Shown here: piece by piece, positions 35,501 to 49,600 of the stretch
How positions within the stretch are numbered: position 1 is the first letter of the stretch
How the letters are laid out: each line of letters opens with the position of its first letter
DNA from: Siphonodentalium dalli
Lineage: Eukaryota > Mollusca > Scaphopoda > Gadilida > Siphonodentaliidae
NCBI GenBank assembly: GCA_032622095.1
Contig: CP136063.1
Location: forward strand, 269,755,426-269,819,425
DNA length: 64,000 nucleotides
Direction: 5' to 3'
Position numbers and translations under genes: made by a program
The notes under the pieces: model-generated
What the model was told of the DNA's origin: nothing
The model's database searches: none
Seen by the model: only the letters and a program-made list of their open reading frames with translations

Positions 35501-37820
35501 CCATGTTTTTTGGCCAAATTACCCCAAAATGACTCATTCCCATCTACATGTCATTGTCAACATTCATGACAAATTTCATAATAATCTGACCAAAGTTAGG
35601 ACCTGTAGCCTGTCCCAAAGGATTTAGTCATGCAAAGAGTAAAATCCAAGATGGCTGCTGGCGGCCATGTCTTTTGACCGAATGACCCCAAAAGGACTCG
35701 TTCCCATTTGCATGTCAATGTCAACAGCCATGACAAATTTCACGAAGGTCCGACCAAAGCTACGACCTGTAGCCCGCGCCAAAGGATTTAGTCATGCAAA
35801 GATTAAAATCCAAGATGGCTACTGGTGGCCATGTTTTTTGGCCTAACGACCCCAAAATAACTCGTTGCCATCTACATGTCAATATTAACATCTATGACAA
35901 ATTTCATGATAATCAGACGAACAGTACGACCTGTAGACCGCGCCAATCTATTTAATTTTGAAATCAAAGATGGCTGCCAGCGGCCATGTTCTTGGGCCAA
36001 ATTACCCCAAAATGACTCATTCCCATCTACATGTCAATGTCAACATTCATGACAAATTTCATAATAATCTGACCAAAGTTAGGACCTGTAGCCTGTCCCA
36101 AAAGATTTAGTCATGCAAAGAGTAAAATCCAAGATGGCTGTTGGCGGCCATGTCTTTTGACCGAATGACCCCAAAAGGACTCGTTCCCATTTACATGTCA
36201 ATGTCAACAGCCATGACAAATTTCACGAAGATCCGACCAAAGCTACGACCTGTAGCCCGCGCCAAAGGATTTAGTCATGCAAAGATTAAAATCCAAGATG
36301 CTCATGAGTCATGACGGCCATGTTTTTTGGCCAAACTACCCCAAAGTGACTCGTTCCCATCTACATGTCAATATTAACATCTATGACAAATTTCATGATA
36401 ATCAGACGAACAGTACGACCTGTAGACTGCGCCAATCTATTTAATTTTGAAATCAAAGATGGCTGCCAGCAGCTAAGCTTTTGGCCAAATTACCCCAAAA
36501 TGACTCATTCCCATCTACATGTCAATGTCAACATATATGACAAATTTCATTATAATCTGACCAAAGTTAGGACCTGTAGCCTGTGCCAAAGGATTTAGTC
36601 ATGCAAAGAGTAAAATCCAAGATGGCTGCTGGCGGCCATGTCTTTTGACCGAATGACCCCAAAAGGACTCGTTCCCATTTATATGTCAAGATCAACAGCC
36701 ATGACAAATTTCATGAAGATCCGACCAAAGCTACGACCTGTAGCCTGCGCCGAAGGATTTAGTCATGCAAAGAGTAAAATCCAAGATGGCTACTGGTGGC
36801 CATGTTTTTTGGCCTAACGACCCCAAAATAACTCGTTGCCATCTACATGTCAATATTAACATCTATGACAAATTTCATGATAATCAGACGAACAGTACGA
36901 CCTGTAGACCGCGCCAATCTATTTAATTTTGAAATCAAAGATGGCTGCCAGCGGCCATGTTCTTTGGCCAAATTACCCCAAAATGACTCATTCCCATCTA
37001 CATGTCAATGTCAACATTCATGACAAATTTAATAATAATCTGACCAAAGTTAGGACCTGTAGCCTGTCCCAAAGGATTTAGTCATGCAAAGAGTAAAATC
37101 CAAGATGGCTGCTGGCGGCCATGTCTTTTGACCGAATGACCCCAAAAGGACTCGTTCCCATTTACATGTCAATGTCAACAGCCATGACAAATTTCACGAA
37201 GATCCGACCAAAGCTACGACCTGTAGCCCGCGCCAAAGGATTTAGTCATGCAAAGATTAAAATCCAAGATGCTCATGAGTCATGACGGCCATGTTTTTTG
37301 GCCAAACTACCCCAAAGTGACTCTTTCCCATCTACATGTCAATATTAACATCTATGACAAATTTCATGATAATCAGACGAACAGTACGACCTGTAGACTG
37401 CGCCAATCTATTTAATTTTGAAATCAAAGATGGCTGCCAGCAGCTAAGCTTTTGGCCAAATTACCCCAAAATGACTCATTCCCATCTACATGTCAATGTC
37501 AACATTCATGACAAATTTCATAATAATCTGACCAAAGTTAGGACCTGTAGCCTGTGCCAAAGGATTTAGTCATGCAAAGAGTAAAATCCAAGATGGCTAC
37601 TGGTGGCCATGTTTTTTGGCCTAACGACCCCAAAATAACTCGTTGCCATCTACATGTCACTATTAACATCTATGACAAATTTCATGATAATCAGACGAAC
37701 AGTACGACCTGTAGACCGCGCCAATCTATTTAATTTTGAAATCAAAGATGGCTGCCAGCGGCCATGTTTTTAGGCAAAATTACCCCAAAATGACTCATTC
37801 CCATCTACATGTCATTTTCA
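29580..37820 (+). repeat. 4,198-bp tandem duplication within the satellite
   Basis: Private variants recur at an offset of 4,198 bp. The B monomers at 30713, 32167 and 33138 correspond to 34911, 36365 and 37336; the rare ttttaggcaaaattacc at about 33571 recurs at about 37769; and acagtaatgac near 31044 recurs near 35242. The left copy is about 29.6-33.6 kb, the right about 33.8-37.8 kb. Confidence 0.85.
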
Positions 37821-39659
37821 ACATTCATGACAAATTTCATAATAATCTGACCAAAGTTAGGACCTGTAGCCTGTCCCAAAGGATTTAGTCATGCAAAGAG
37901 TAAAATACAAGATGGCTGCTGGCGGCCATGTCTTTTGACCGAATGACCCCAAAAGGACTCGTTCCCATTTGCATGTCAATGTCAACAGCCATGACAAATT
38001 TCACGAAGATCCGACCAAAGCTACGACCTGTAGCCCGCGCCAAAGGATTTAGTCATGCAAAGATTAAAATCCAAGATGGCTACTGGTGGCCATGTTTTTT
38101 GGCCTAACGACCCCAAAATAACTCGTTGCCATCTACATGTCAATATTAACATCTATGACAAATTTCATGATAATCAGACGAACAGTACGACCTGTAGACC
38201 GCGCCAATCTATTTAATTTTGAAATCAAAGATGGCTGCCAGCGGCCATGTTCTTTGGCCAAATTACCCCAAAATGACTCATTCCCATCTACATGTCAATG
38301 TCAACATTCATGACAAATTTCATAATAATCTGACCAAAGTTAGGACCTGTAGCCTGTCCCAAAGGATTTAGTCATGCAAAGAGTAAAATCCAAGATGGCT
38401 ACTGGTGGCCATGTTTTTTGGCCTAACGATCTCAACATATCTCGTTCCCATCTACATGTCAATATTAACATCTATGACAAATTTCATGATAATCAGACGA
38501 ACAGTACGACCTGTAGACTGCGCCAATCTATTTAATTTTGAAGTCAAAGATGGCTGCCAGCAGCTAAGCTTTTGGCCAAATTACCACAAAATGACTCATT
38601 CCCATCTACATGTCAATGTCAACATTCATGACAAATTTCATAATAATCTGACCAAAGTTAGGACCTGTAGCCTGTGCCAAAGGATTTAGTCATGCAAAGA
38701 GTAAAATCCAAGATGGCTGCTGGCGGCCATGTCTTTTGACCGAATGACCACAAAAGGACTCGTTCCCATTTACATGTCAAGGTCAACAGCCATGACAAAT
38801 TTCATGAAGATCCGACCAAAGCTACGACCTGTAGCCCGCGCCAAAGGATTTAGTCATGCAAAGAGTAAAATCCAAGATGGCTACTAGTGGCCATGTTTTT
38901 TGGCCTAACGATCCCAAAATATCTCGTTCCCATCTACATGTCAATATTAGCATCTATGACAAATTTCATGATAATCAGACGAACAGTACGACCTGTAGAC
39001 TGCGCCAATCTATTTAATTTTGAAGTCAAAGATGGCTGCCAGCAGCTAAGCTTTTGGCCAAATTACCCCAAAATGACTCATTCCCATCTACATGTCAATG
39101 TCAACATTCATGACAAATTTCATAATAATCTGACCAAAGTTAGGACCTGTAGCCTGTGCCAAAGGATTTAGTCATGCAAAGAGTAAAATCCAAGATGGCT
39201 GCTGGCGGCCATGTCTTTTGACCGAATGACCCCAAAAGGACTCGTTCCCATTTACATGTCAAGGTCAACAGCCATGACAAATTTCATGAAGATCCGACCA
39301 AAGCTACGACCTGTAGCCCGCGCCGAAGGATTTAGTCATGCAAAGAGTAAAATCCAAGATGGCTACTGGTGGCCATGTTTTTTGGCCTAACGACCCCAAA
39401 ATAACTCGTTGCCATCTACATGTCACTATTAACATCTATGACAAATTTCATGATAATCAGACGAACAGTACGACCTGTAGACCGCGCCAATCTATTTAAT
39501 TTTGAAATCAAAGATGGCTGCCAGCGGCCATGTTTTTTGGCCAAATTACCCCAAAATGACTCATTCCCATCTACATGTCAATGTCAACATTCATGACAAA
39601 TTTCATAATAATCTGACCAAAGTTAGGACCTGTAGCCTGTCCCAAAGGATTTAGTCATG

Positions 39660-42600
39660 CAAAGAGTAAAATCCAAGATGGCTGCTGGCGGCCACGTCTT
39701 TTGACCGAATGACCCCAAAAGGACTCGTTCCCATTTACATGTCAATTTTAACAGCCATGACAAATTTCACGAAGATCCGACCAAAGCTACGACCTGTAGC
39801 CCGCGCCAAAGGATTTAGTCATGCAAAGATTAAAATCCAAGATGCTCATGAGTCATGACGGCCATGTTTTTTGGCCAAACTACCCCAAAGTGACTCGTTC
39901 CCATCTGCCTGTCATTATTAACATCCATGACAAATTTCATGATAATCAGACGAACAGTACGACCTGTAGACCGCGCCAATCTATTTAATTTTGAAATCAA
40001 AGATGGCTGCCAGCGGCCATGTTTTTTAGCCAAATGACCCCACAATGACTCATTCCCCATCTAAATGTTAATGTCAACATTCATGACAAGTTTCATAATA
40101 ATCTGACCAAAGTTAGGACCTGTAGCCTGTGCCAAAGGATTTAGTCATGCAAAGAGTAAAATCCAAGATGGCTGCTGGCGGCCATTTCTTTTGACCGAAT
40201 GACCCCAAAAGGACTCGTTCCCATTTACATGTCAATGTCAACAGCCATGACAAATTTCACGAAGATCCGACCAAAGCTACGACCTGTAGCCCGCGCCAAA
40301 GGATTTAGTCATGCAAAGATTAAAATCCAAGATGCTCATGAGTCATGACGGCCATGTTTTTTGGCCAAACTACCCCAAAGTGACTCGTTCCCATCTACAT
40401 GTCAATATTAACATCTATGACAAATTTCATGATAATCAGACGAACAGTACGACCTGTAGACTGCGCCAATCTATTTAATTTTGAAATCAAAGATGGCTGC
40501 CAGCAGCTAAGCTTTTTGCCAAATTACCCCAAAATGACTCATTCCCATCTACATGTCAATGTCAACATTCATGACAAATTTCATAATAATCTGACCAAAG
40601 TTAGGACCTGTAGCCTGTGCCAAAGGATTTAGTCATGCAAAGAGTAAAATCCAAGATGGCTGCTGGCGGCCATGTCTTTTGACCGAATGACCCCAAAAGG
40701 ACTCGTTCCCATTTACATGTCAAGGTCAACAGCCATGACAAATTTCATGAAGATCCGACCAAAGCTACGACCTGTAGCCCGCGCCGAAGGATTTAGTCAT
40801 GCAAAGAGTAAAATCCAAGATGGCTACTGGTGGCCATGTTTTTTGGCCTAACGACCCCAAAATAACTCTTTGCCATCTACATGTCACTATTAACATCTAT
40901 GACAAATTTCATGATAATCAGACGAACAGTACGACCTGTAGACCGCGCCAATCTATTTAATTTTGAAATCAAAGATGGCTGCCAGCGGCCATGTTTTTTG
41001 GCCAAATTACCCCAAAATGACTCATTCCCATCTACATGTCAATGTCAACATTCATGACAAATTTCATAATAATCTGACCAAAGTTAGGACCTGTAGCCTG
41101 TCCCAAAGGATTTAGTCATGCAAAGAGTAAAATCCAAGATGGCTGCTGGCGGCCATGTCTTTTGACCGAATGACCCCAAAAGGACTCGTTCCCATTTACA
41201 TGTCAATTTTAACAGCCATGACAAATTTCACGAAGATCCGACCAAAGCTACGACCTGTAGCCCACGCCAAAGGATTTAGTCATGCAAAGATTAAAATCCA
41301 AGATGCTCATGAGTCATGACGGCCATGTTTTTGGGCCAAACTACCCCAAAGTGACTCGTTCCCATCTGCCTGTCATTATTAACATCCATGACAAATTTCA
41401 TGATAATCAGACGAACAGTACGACCTGTATACCGCGCCAATCTATTTAATTTTGAAATCAAAGATGGCTGCCAGCGGCCATGTTTTTTAGCCAAATGACC
41501 CCACAATGACTCATTCCCCATCTAAATGTTAATGTCAACATTCATGACAAGTTTCATGATAATCTGACCAAAGTTAGGACCTGTAGCCTGTGCCAAAGGA
41601 TTTAGTCATGCAAAGAGTAAAATCCAAGATGGCTGCTGGCGGCCATGTCTTTTGACCGAATGACCCCAAAAGGACTCGTTCCCATTTACATGTCAATGTC
41701 AACAGCCATGACAAATTTCACGAAGATCCGACCAAAGCTACGACCTGTAGCCCGCGCCAAAGGATTTAGTCATGCAAAGATTAAAATCCAAGATGCTCAT
41801 GAGTCATGACGGCCATGTTTTTTGGCCAAACTACCCCAAAGTGACTCGTTCCCATCTACATGTCAATATTAACATCTATGACAAATTTCATGATAATCAG
41901 ACGAACAGTACGACCTGTAGACTGCGCCAATCTATTTAATTTTGAAATCAAAGATGGCTGCCAGCAGCTAAGCTTTCGGCCAAATTACCCCAAAATGACT
42001 CATTCCCATCTACATGTCAATGTCAACATTCATGACAAATTTCATAATAATCTGACCAAAGTTAGGACCTGTAGCCTGTGCCAAAGGATTTAGTCATGCA
42101 AAGAGTAAAATCCAAGATGGCTGCTGGCGGCCATGTCTTTTGACCGAATGACCCCAAAAGGACTCGTTCCCATTTACATGTCAAGGTCAACAGCCATGAC
42201 AAATTTCATGAAGATCCGACCAAAGCTACGACCTGTAGCCTGCGCCGAAGGATTTAGTCATGCAAAGAGTAAAATCCAAGATGGCTACTGGTGGCCATGT
42301 TTTTTGGCCTAACGACCCCAAAATAACTCGTTGCCATCTACATGTCACTATTAACATCTATGACAAATTTCATGATAATCAGACGAACAATACGACCTGT
42401 AGACCGCGCCAATCTATTTAATTTTGAAATCAAAGATGGCTGCCAGCGGCCATGTTTTTTGGCCAAATTACCCCAAAACGACTCATTCCTTCTACATGTC
42501 AATGTCAACATTCATGACAAATTTCATAATAATCTGACCAAAGTTAGGACCTGTAGCCTGTGCCAAAGGATTTAGTCATGCAAAGAGTAAAATCCAAGAT

Positions 42601-43620
42601 GGCTGCTGGCGGCCATTTCTTTTGACCGAATGACCCCAAAAGGACTCGTTCCCATTTACATGTCAATGTCAACAGCCATGACAAATTTCACGAAGATCCG
42701 ACCAAAGCTACGACCTGTAGCCCGCGCCAAAGGATTTAGTCATGCAAAGATTAAAATCCAAGATGCTCATGAGTCATGACGGCCATGTTTTTTGGCCAAA
42801 CTACCCCAAAGTGACTCGTTCCCATCTGCCTGTCATTATTAACATCCATGACAAATTTCATGATAATCAGACGAACAGTACGACCTGTAGACCGCGCCAA
42901 TCTATTTAATTTTGAAATCAAAGATGGCTGCCAGCGGCCATGTTTTTTAGCCAAATGACCCCACAATGACTCATTCCCCATCTAAATGTTAATGTCAACA
43001 TTCATGACAAGTTTCATAATAATCTGAACAAAGTTAGGACCTGTAGCCTGTGCCAAAGGATTTAGTCATGCAAAGAGTAAAATCCAAGATGGCTGCTGGC
43101 GGCCATTTCTTTTGACCGAATGACCCCAAAAGGACTCGTTCCCATTTACATGTCAATGTCAACAGCCATGACAAATTTCACGAAGATCCGACCAAAGCTA
43201 CGACCTGTAGCCCGCGCCAAAGGATTTAGTCATGCAAAGATTAAAATCCAAGATGCTCATGAGTCATGACGGCCATGATTTTTGGCCAAACTACCCCAAA
43301 GTGACTCGTTCCCATCTACATGTCAATATTAACATCTATGACAAATTTCATGATAATCAGACGAACAGTACGACCTGTAGACTGCGCCAATCTATTTAAT
43401 TTTGAAATCAAAGATGGCTGCCAGCAGCTAAGCTTTTGGCCAAATTACCCCAAAATGACTCATTCCCATCTACATGTCAATGTCAACATTCATGACAAAT
43501 TTCATAATAATCTGACCAAAGTTAGGACCTGTAGCCTGTGCCAAAGGATTTAGTCATGCAAAGAGTAAAATCCAAGATGGCTGCTGGCGGCCATGTCTTT
43601 TGACCGAATGACCCCAAAAG
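39660..43620 (+). repeat. three tandem ~1,460-bp higher-order units
   Basis: Corresponding C-variant monomers lie at 39830, 41291 and 42751, and B monomers at 40399, 41860 and 43320, giving offsets of 1,460-1,461 bp. The units share ccattcccc-containing B variants (tagccaaatgaccccac). Confidence 0.85.
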
Positions 43621-46600
43621 GACTCGTTCCCATTTACATGTCAAGGTCAACAGCCATGACAAATTTCATGAAGATCCGACCAAAGCTACGACCTGTAGCC
43701 CGCGCCGAAGGATTTAGTCATGCAAAGAGTAAAATCCAAGATGGCTACTGGTGGCCATGTTTTTTGGCCTAACGACCCCAAAATAACTCGTTGCCATCTA
43801 CATGTCACTATTAACATCTATGACAAATTTCATGATAATCAGACGAACAGTACGACCTGTAGACCGCGCCAATCTATTTAATTTTGAAATCAAAGATGGC
43901 TGCCAGCGGCCATGTTTTTTGGCCAAATTACCCCAAAATGACTCATTCCCATCTACATGTCAATGTCAACATTCATGACAAATTTCATAATAATCTGACC
44001 AAAGTTAGGACCTGTAGCCTGTCCCAAAGGATTTAGTCATGCAAAGAGTAAAATCCAAGATGGCTGCTGGCGGCCATGTCTTTTGACCGAATGACCCCAA
44101 AATAACTCGTTGCCATCTACATGTCACTATTAACATCTATGACAAATTTCATGATAATCAGACGAACAATACGACCTGTAGACCGCGCCAATCTATTTAA
44201 TTTTGAAATCAAAGATGGCTGCCAGCGGCCATGTTTTTTGGCCAAATTACCCCAAAACGACTCATTCCTTCTACATGTCAATGTCAACATTCATGACAAA
44301 TTTCATAATAATCTGACCAAAGTTAGGACCTGTAGCCTGTGCCAAAGGATTTAGTCATGCAAAGAGTAAAATCCAAGATGGCTGCTGGCGGCCATTTCTT
44401 TTGACCGAATGACCCCAAAAGGACTCGTTCCCATTTACATGTCAATGTCAACAGCCATGACAAATTTCACGAAGATCCGACCAAAGCTACGACCTGTAGC
44501 CCGCGCCAAAGGATTTAGTCATGCAAAGATTAAAATCCAAGATGCTCATGAGTCATGACGGCCATGTTTTTTGGCCAAACTACCCCAAAGTGACTCGTTC
44601 CCATCTGCCTGTCATTATTAACATCCATGACAAATTTCATGATAATCAGACGAACAGTACGACCTGTAGACCGTGCCAATCTATTTAATTTTGAAATCAA
44701 AGATGGCTGCCAGCGGCCATGTTTTTTAGCCAAATGACCCCACAATGACTCATTCCCCATCTAAATGTTAATGTCAACATTCATGACAAGTTTCATAATA
44801 ATCTGAACAAAGTTAGGACCTGTAGCCTGTGCCAAAGGATTTAGTCATGCAAAGAGTAAAATCCAAGATGGCTGCTGGCGGCCATTTCTTTTGACCGAAT
44901 GACCCCAAAAGGACTCGTTCCCATTTACATGTCAATGTCAACAGCCATGACAAATTTCACGAAGATCCGACCAAAGCTACGACCTGTAGCCCGCGCCAAA
45001 GGATTTAGTCATGCAAAGATTAAAATCCAAGATGCTCATGAGTCATGACGGCCATGATTTTTGGCCAAACTACCCCAAAGTGACTCGTTCCCATCTACAT
45101 GTCAATATTAACATCTATGACAAATTTCATGATAATCAGACGAACAGTACGACCTGTAGACTGCGCCAATCTATTTAATTTTGAAATCAAAGATGGCTGC
45201 CAGCAGCTAAGCTTTTGGCCAAATTACCCCAAAATGACTCATTCCCATCTACATGTCAATGTCAACATTCATGACAAATTTCATAATAATCTGACCAAAG
45301 TTAGGACCTGTAGCCTGTGCCAAAGGATTTAGTCATGCAAAGAGTAAAATCCAAGATGGCGGCTGGCGGCCATGTCTTTTGACCGAATGACCCCAAAAGG
45401 ACTCGTTCCCATTTACATGTCAAGGTCAACAGCCATGACAAATTTCATGAAGATCCGACAAAAGCTACGACCTGTAGCCCGCGCCGAAGGATTTAGTCAT
45501 GCAAAGAGTAAAATCCAAGATGGCTACTGGTGGCCATGTTTTTTGGCCTAACGACCCCAAAATAACTCGTTGCCATCTACATGTCACTATTAACATCTAT
45601 GACAAATTTCATGATAATCAGACGAACAGTACGACCTGTAGACCGCGCCAATCTATTTAATTTTGAAATCAAAGATGGCTGCCAGCGGCCATGGTTTTTG
45701 GCCAAATTACCCCAAAATGACTCATTCCCATCTACATGTCAATGTCAACATTCATGACAAATTTCATAATAATCTGACCAAAGTTAGGACCTGTAGCCTG
45801 TCCCAAAGGATTTAGTCATGCAAAGAGTAAAATCCAAGATGGCTGCTGGCGGCCATGTCTTTTGACCGAATGACCCCAAAAGGACTCGTTCCCATTTACA
45901 TGTCAATTTTAACAGCCATGACAAATTTCACGAAGATCCGACCAAAGCTACGACCTGTAGCCCGCGCCAAAGGATTTAGGCATGCAAAGATTAAAATCCA
46001 AGATGCTCATGAGTCATGACGGCCATGTTTTTTGGCCAAACTACCCCAAAGTGACTCGTTCCCATCTGCCTGTCATTATTAACATCCATGACAAATTTCA
46101 TGATAATCAGACGAACAGTACGACCTGTAGACCGCGCCAATCTATTTAATTTTGAAATCAAAGATGGCTGCCAGCGGCCATGTTTTTTAGCCAAATGACC
46201 CCACAATGACTCATTCCCCATCTAAATGTTAATGTCAACATTCATGACAAGTTTCATAATAATCTGACCAAAGTTAGGACCTGTAGCCTGTGCCAAAGGA
46301 TTTAGTCATGCAAAGAGTAAAATCCAAGATGGCTGCTGGCGGCCATGTCTTTTGACCGAATGACCCCAAAAGGACTCGTTCCCATTTACATGTCAATGTC
46401 AACAGCCATGACAAATTTCACGAAGATCCGACCAAAGCTACGACCTGTAGCCCGCGCCAAAGGATTTAGTCATGCAAAGATTAAAATCCAAGATGCTCAT
46501 GAGTCATGACGGCCATGTTTTTTGGCCAAACTACCCCAAAGTGACTCGTTCCCATCTACATGTCAATATTAACATCTATGACAAATTTCATGATAATCAG

Positions 46601-49600
46601 ACGAACAGTACGACCTGTAGACTGCGCCAATCTATTTAATTTTGAAATCAAAGATGGCTGCCAGCAGCTAAGCTTTCGGCCAAATTACCCCAAAATGACT
46701 CATTCCTTCTACATGTCAATGTCAACATTCATGACAAATTTCATAATAATCTGACCAAAGTTAGGACCTGTAGCCTGTGCCAAAGGATTTAGTCATGCAA
46801 AGAGTAAAATCCAAGATGGCTGCTGGCGGCCATGTCTTTTAACCGAATGACCCCAAAAGGACTCGTTCCCATTTACATGTCAAGGTCAACAGCCATGACA
46901 AATTTCATGAAGATCCGACCAAAGCTACGACCTGTAGCCCGCGCCGAAGGATTTAGTCATGCAAAGAGTAAAATCCAAGATGGCTACTGGTGGCCATGTT
47001 TTTTGGCCTAACGACCCCAAAATAACTCGTTGCCATCTACATGTCACTATTAACATCTATGACAAATTTCATGATAATCAGACGAACAGTACGACCTGTA
47101 GACCGCGCCAATCTATTTAATTTTGAAATCAAAGATGGCTGCCAGCGGCCATGTTTTTTGGCCAAATTACCCCAAAACGACTCATTCCTTCTACATGTCA
47201 ATGTCAACATTCATGACAAATTTCATAATAATCTGACCAAAGTTAGGACCTGTAGCCTGTGCCAAAGGATTTAGTCATGCAAAGAGTAAAATCCAAGATG
47301 GCTGCTGCCGGCCATGTCTTTTGACCGAATGACCCCAAAAGGACTCGTTCCCATTTACATGTCAATGTCAACAGCCATGACAAATTTCACGAAGATCCGA
47401 CCAAAGCTACGACCTGTAGCCTGCGCCGAAGGATTTAGTCATGCAAAGAGTAAAATCCAAGATGGCTACTGGTGGCCATGTTTTTTGGCCTAACGACCCC
47501 AAAATAACTCGTTGCCATCTACATGTCACTATTAACATCTATGACAAATTTCATGATAATCAGACGAACAATACGACCTGTAGACCGCGCCAATCTATTT
47601 AATTTTGAAATCAAAGATGGCTGCCAGCGGCCATGTTTTTTGGCCAAATTACCCCAAAACGACTCATTCCTTCTACATGTCAATGTCAACATTCATGACA
47701 AATTTCATAATAATCTGACCAAAGTTAGGACCTGTAGCCTGTGCCAAAGGATTTAGTCATGCAAAGAGTAAAATCCAAGATGGCTGCTGGCGGCCATTTC
47801 TTTTGACCGAATGACCCCAAAAGGACTCGTTCCCATTTACATGTCAATGTCAACAGCCATGACAAATTTCACGAAGATCCGACCAAAGCTACGACCTGTA
47901 GCCCGCGCCAAAGGATTTAGTCATGCAAAGATTAAAATCCAAGATGCTCATGAGTCATGACGGCCATGTTTTTTGGCCAAACTACCCCAAAGTGACTCGT
48001 TCCCATCTGCCTGTCATTATTAACATCCATGACAAATTTCATGATAATCAGACGAACAGTACGACCTGTAGACCGCGCCAATCTATTTAATTTTGAAATC
48101 AAAGATGGCTGCCAGCGGCCATGTTTTTTAGCCAAATGACCCCACAATGACTCATTCCCCATCTAAATGTTAATGTCAACATTCATGACAAGTTTCATAA
48201 TAATCTGAACAAAGTTAGGACCTGTAGCCTGTGCCAAAGGATTTAGTCATGCAAAGAGTAAAATCCAAGATGGCTGCTGGCGGCCATTTCTTTTGACCGA
48301 ATGACCCCAAAAGGACTCGTTCCCATTTACATGTCAATGTCAACAGCCATGACAAATTTCACGAAGATCCGACCAAAGCTACGACCTGTAGCCCGCGCCA
48401 AAGGATTTAGTCATGCAAAGATTAAAATCCAAGATGCTCATGAGTCATGACGGCCATGATTTTTGGCCAAACTACCCCAAAGTGACTCGTTCCCATCTAC
48501 ATGTCAATATTAACATCTATGACAAATTTCATGATAATCAGACGAACAGTACGACCTGTAGACTGCGCCAATCTATTTAATTTTGAAATCAAAGATGGCT
48601 GCCAGCAGCTAAGCTTTTGGCCAAATTACCCCAAAATGACTCATTCCCATCTACATGTCAATGTCAACATTCATGACAAATTTCATAATAATCTGACCAA
48701 AGTTAGGACCTGTAGCCTGTGCCAAAGGATTTAGTCATGCAAAGAGTAAAATCCAAGATGGCTGCTGGCGGCCATGTCTTTTGACCGAATGACCCCAAAA
48801 GGACTCGTTCCCATTTACATGTCAAGGTCAACAGCCATGACAAATTTCATGAAGATCCGACCAAAGCTACGACCTGTAGCCCGCGCCGAAGGATTTAGTC
48901 ATGCAAAGAGTAAAATCCAAGATGGCTACTGGTGGCCATGTTTTTTGGCCTAACGACCCCAAAATAACTCGTTGCCATCTACATGTCACTATTAACATCT
49001 ATGACAAATTTCATGATAATCAGACGAACAGTACGACCTGTAGACCGCGCCAATCTATTTAATTTTGAAATCAAAGATGGCTGCCAGCGGCCATGTTTTT
49101 TGGCCAAATTACCCCAAAATGACTCATTCCCATCTACATGTCAATGTCAACATTCATGACAAATTTCATAATAATCTGACCAAAGTTAGGACCTGTAGCC
49201 TGTCCCAAAGGATTTAGTCATGCAAAGAGTAAAATCCAAGATGGCTGCTGGCGGCCATGTCTTTTGACCGAATGACCCCAAAATAACTCGTTGCCATCTA
49301 CATGTCACTATTAACATCTATGACAAATTTCATGATAATCAGACGAACAATACGACCTGTAGACCGCGCCAATCTATTTAATTTTGAAATCAAAGATGGC
49401 TGCCAGCGGCCATGTTTTTTGGCCAAATTACCCCAAAACGACTCATTCCTTCTACATGTCAATGTCAACATTCATGACAAATTTCATAATAATCTGACCA
49501 AAGTTAGGACCTGTAGCCTGTGCCAAAGGATTTAGTCATGCAAAGAGTAAAATCCAAGATGGCTGCTGGCGGCCATTTCTTTTGACCGAATGACCCCAAA

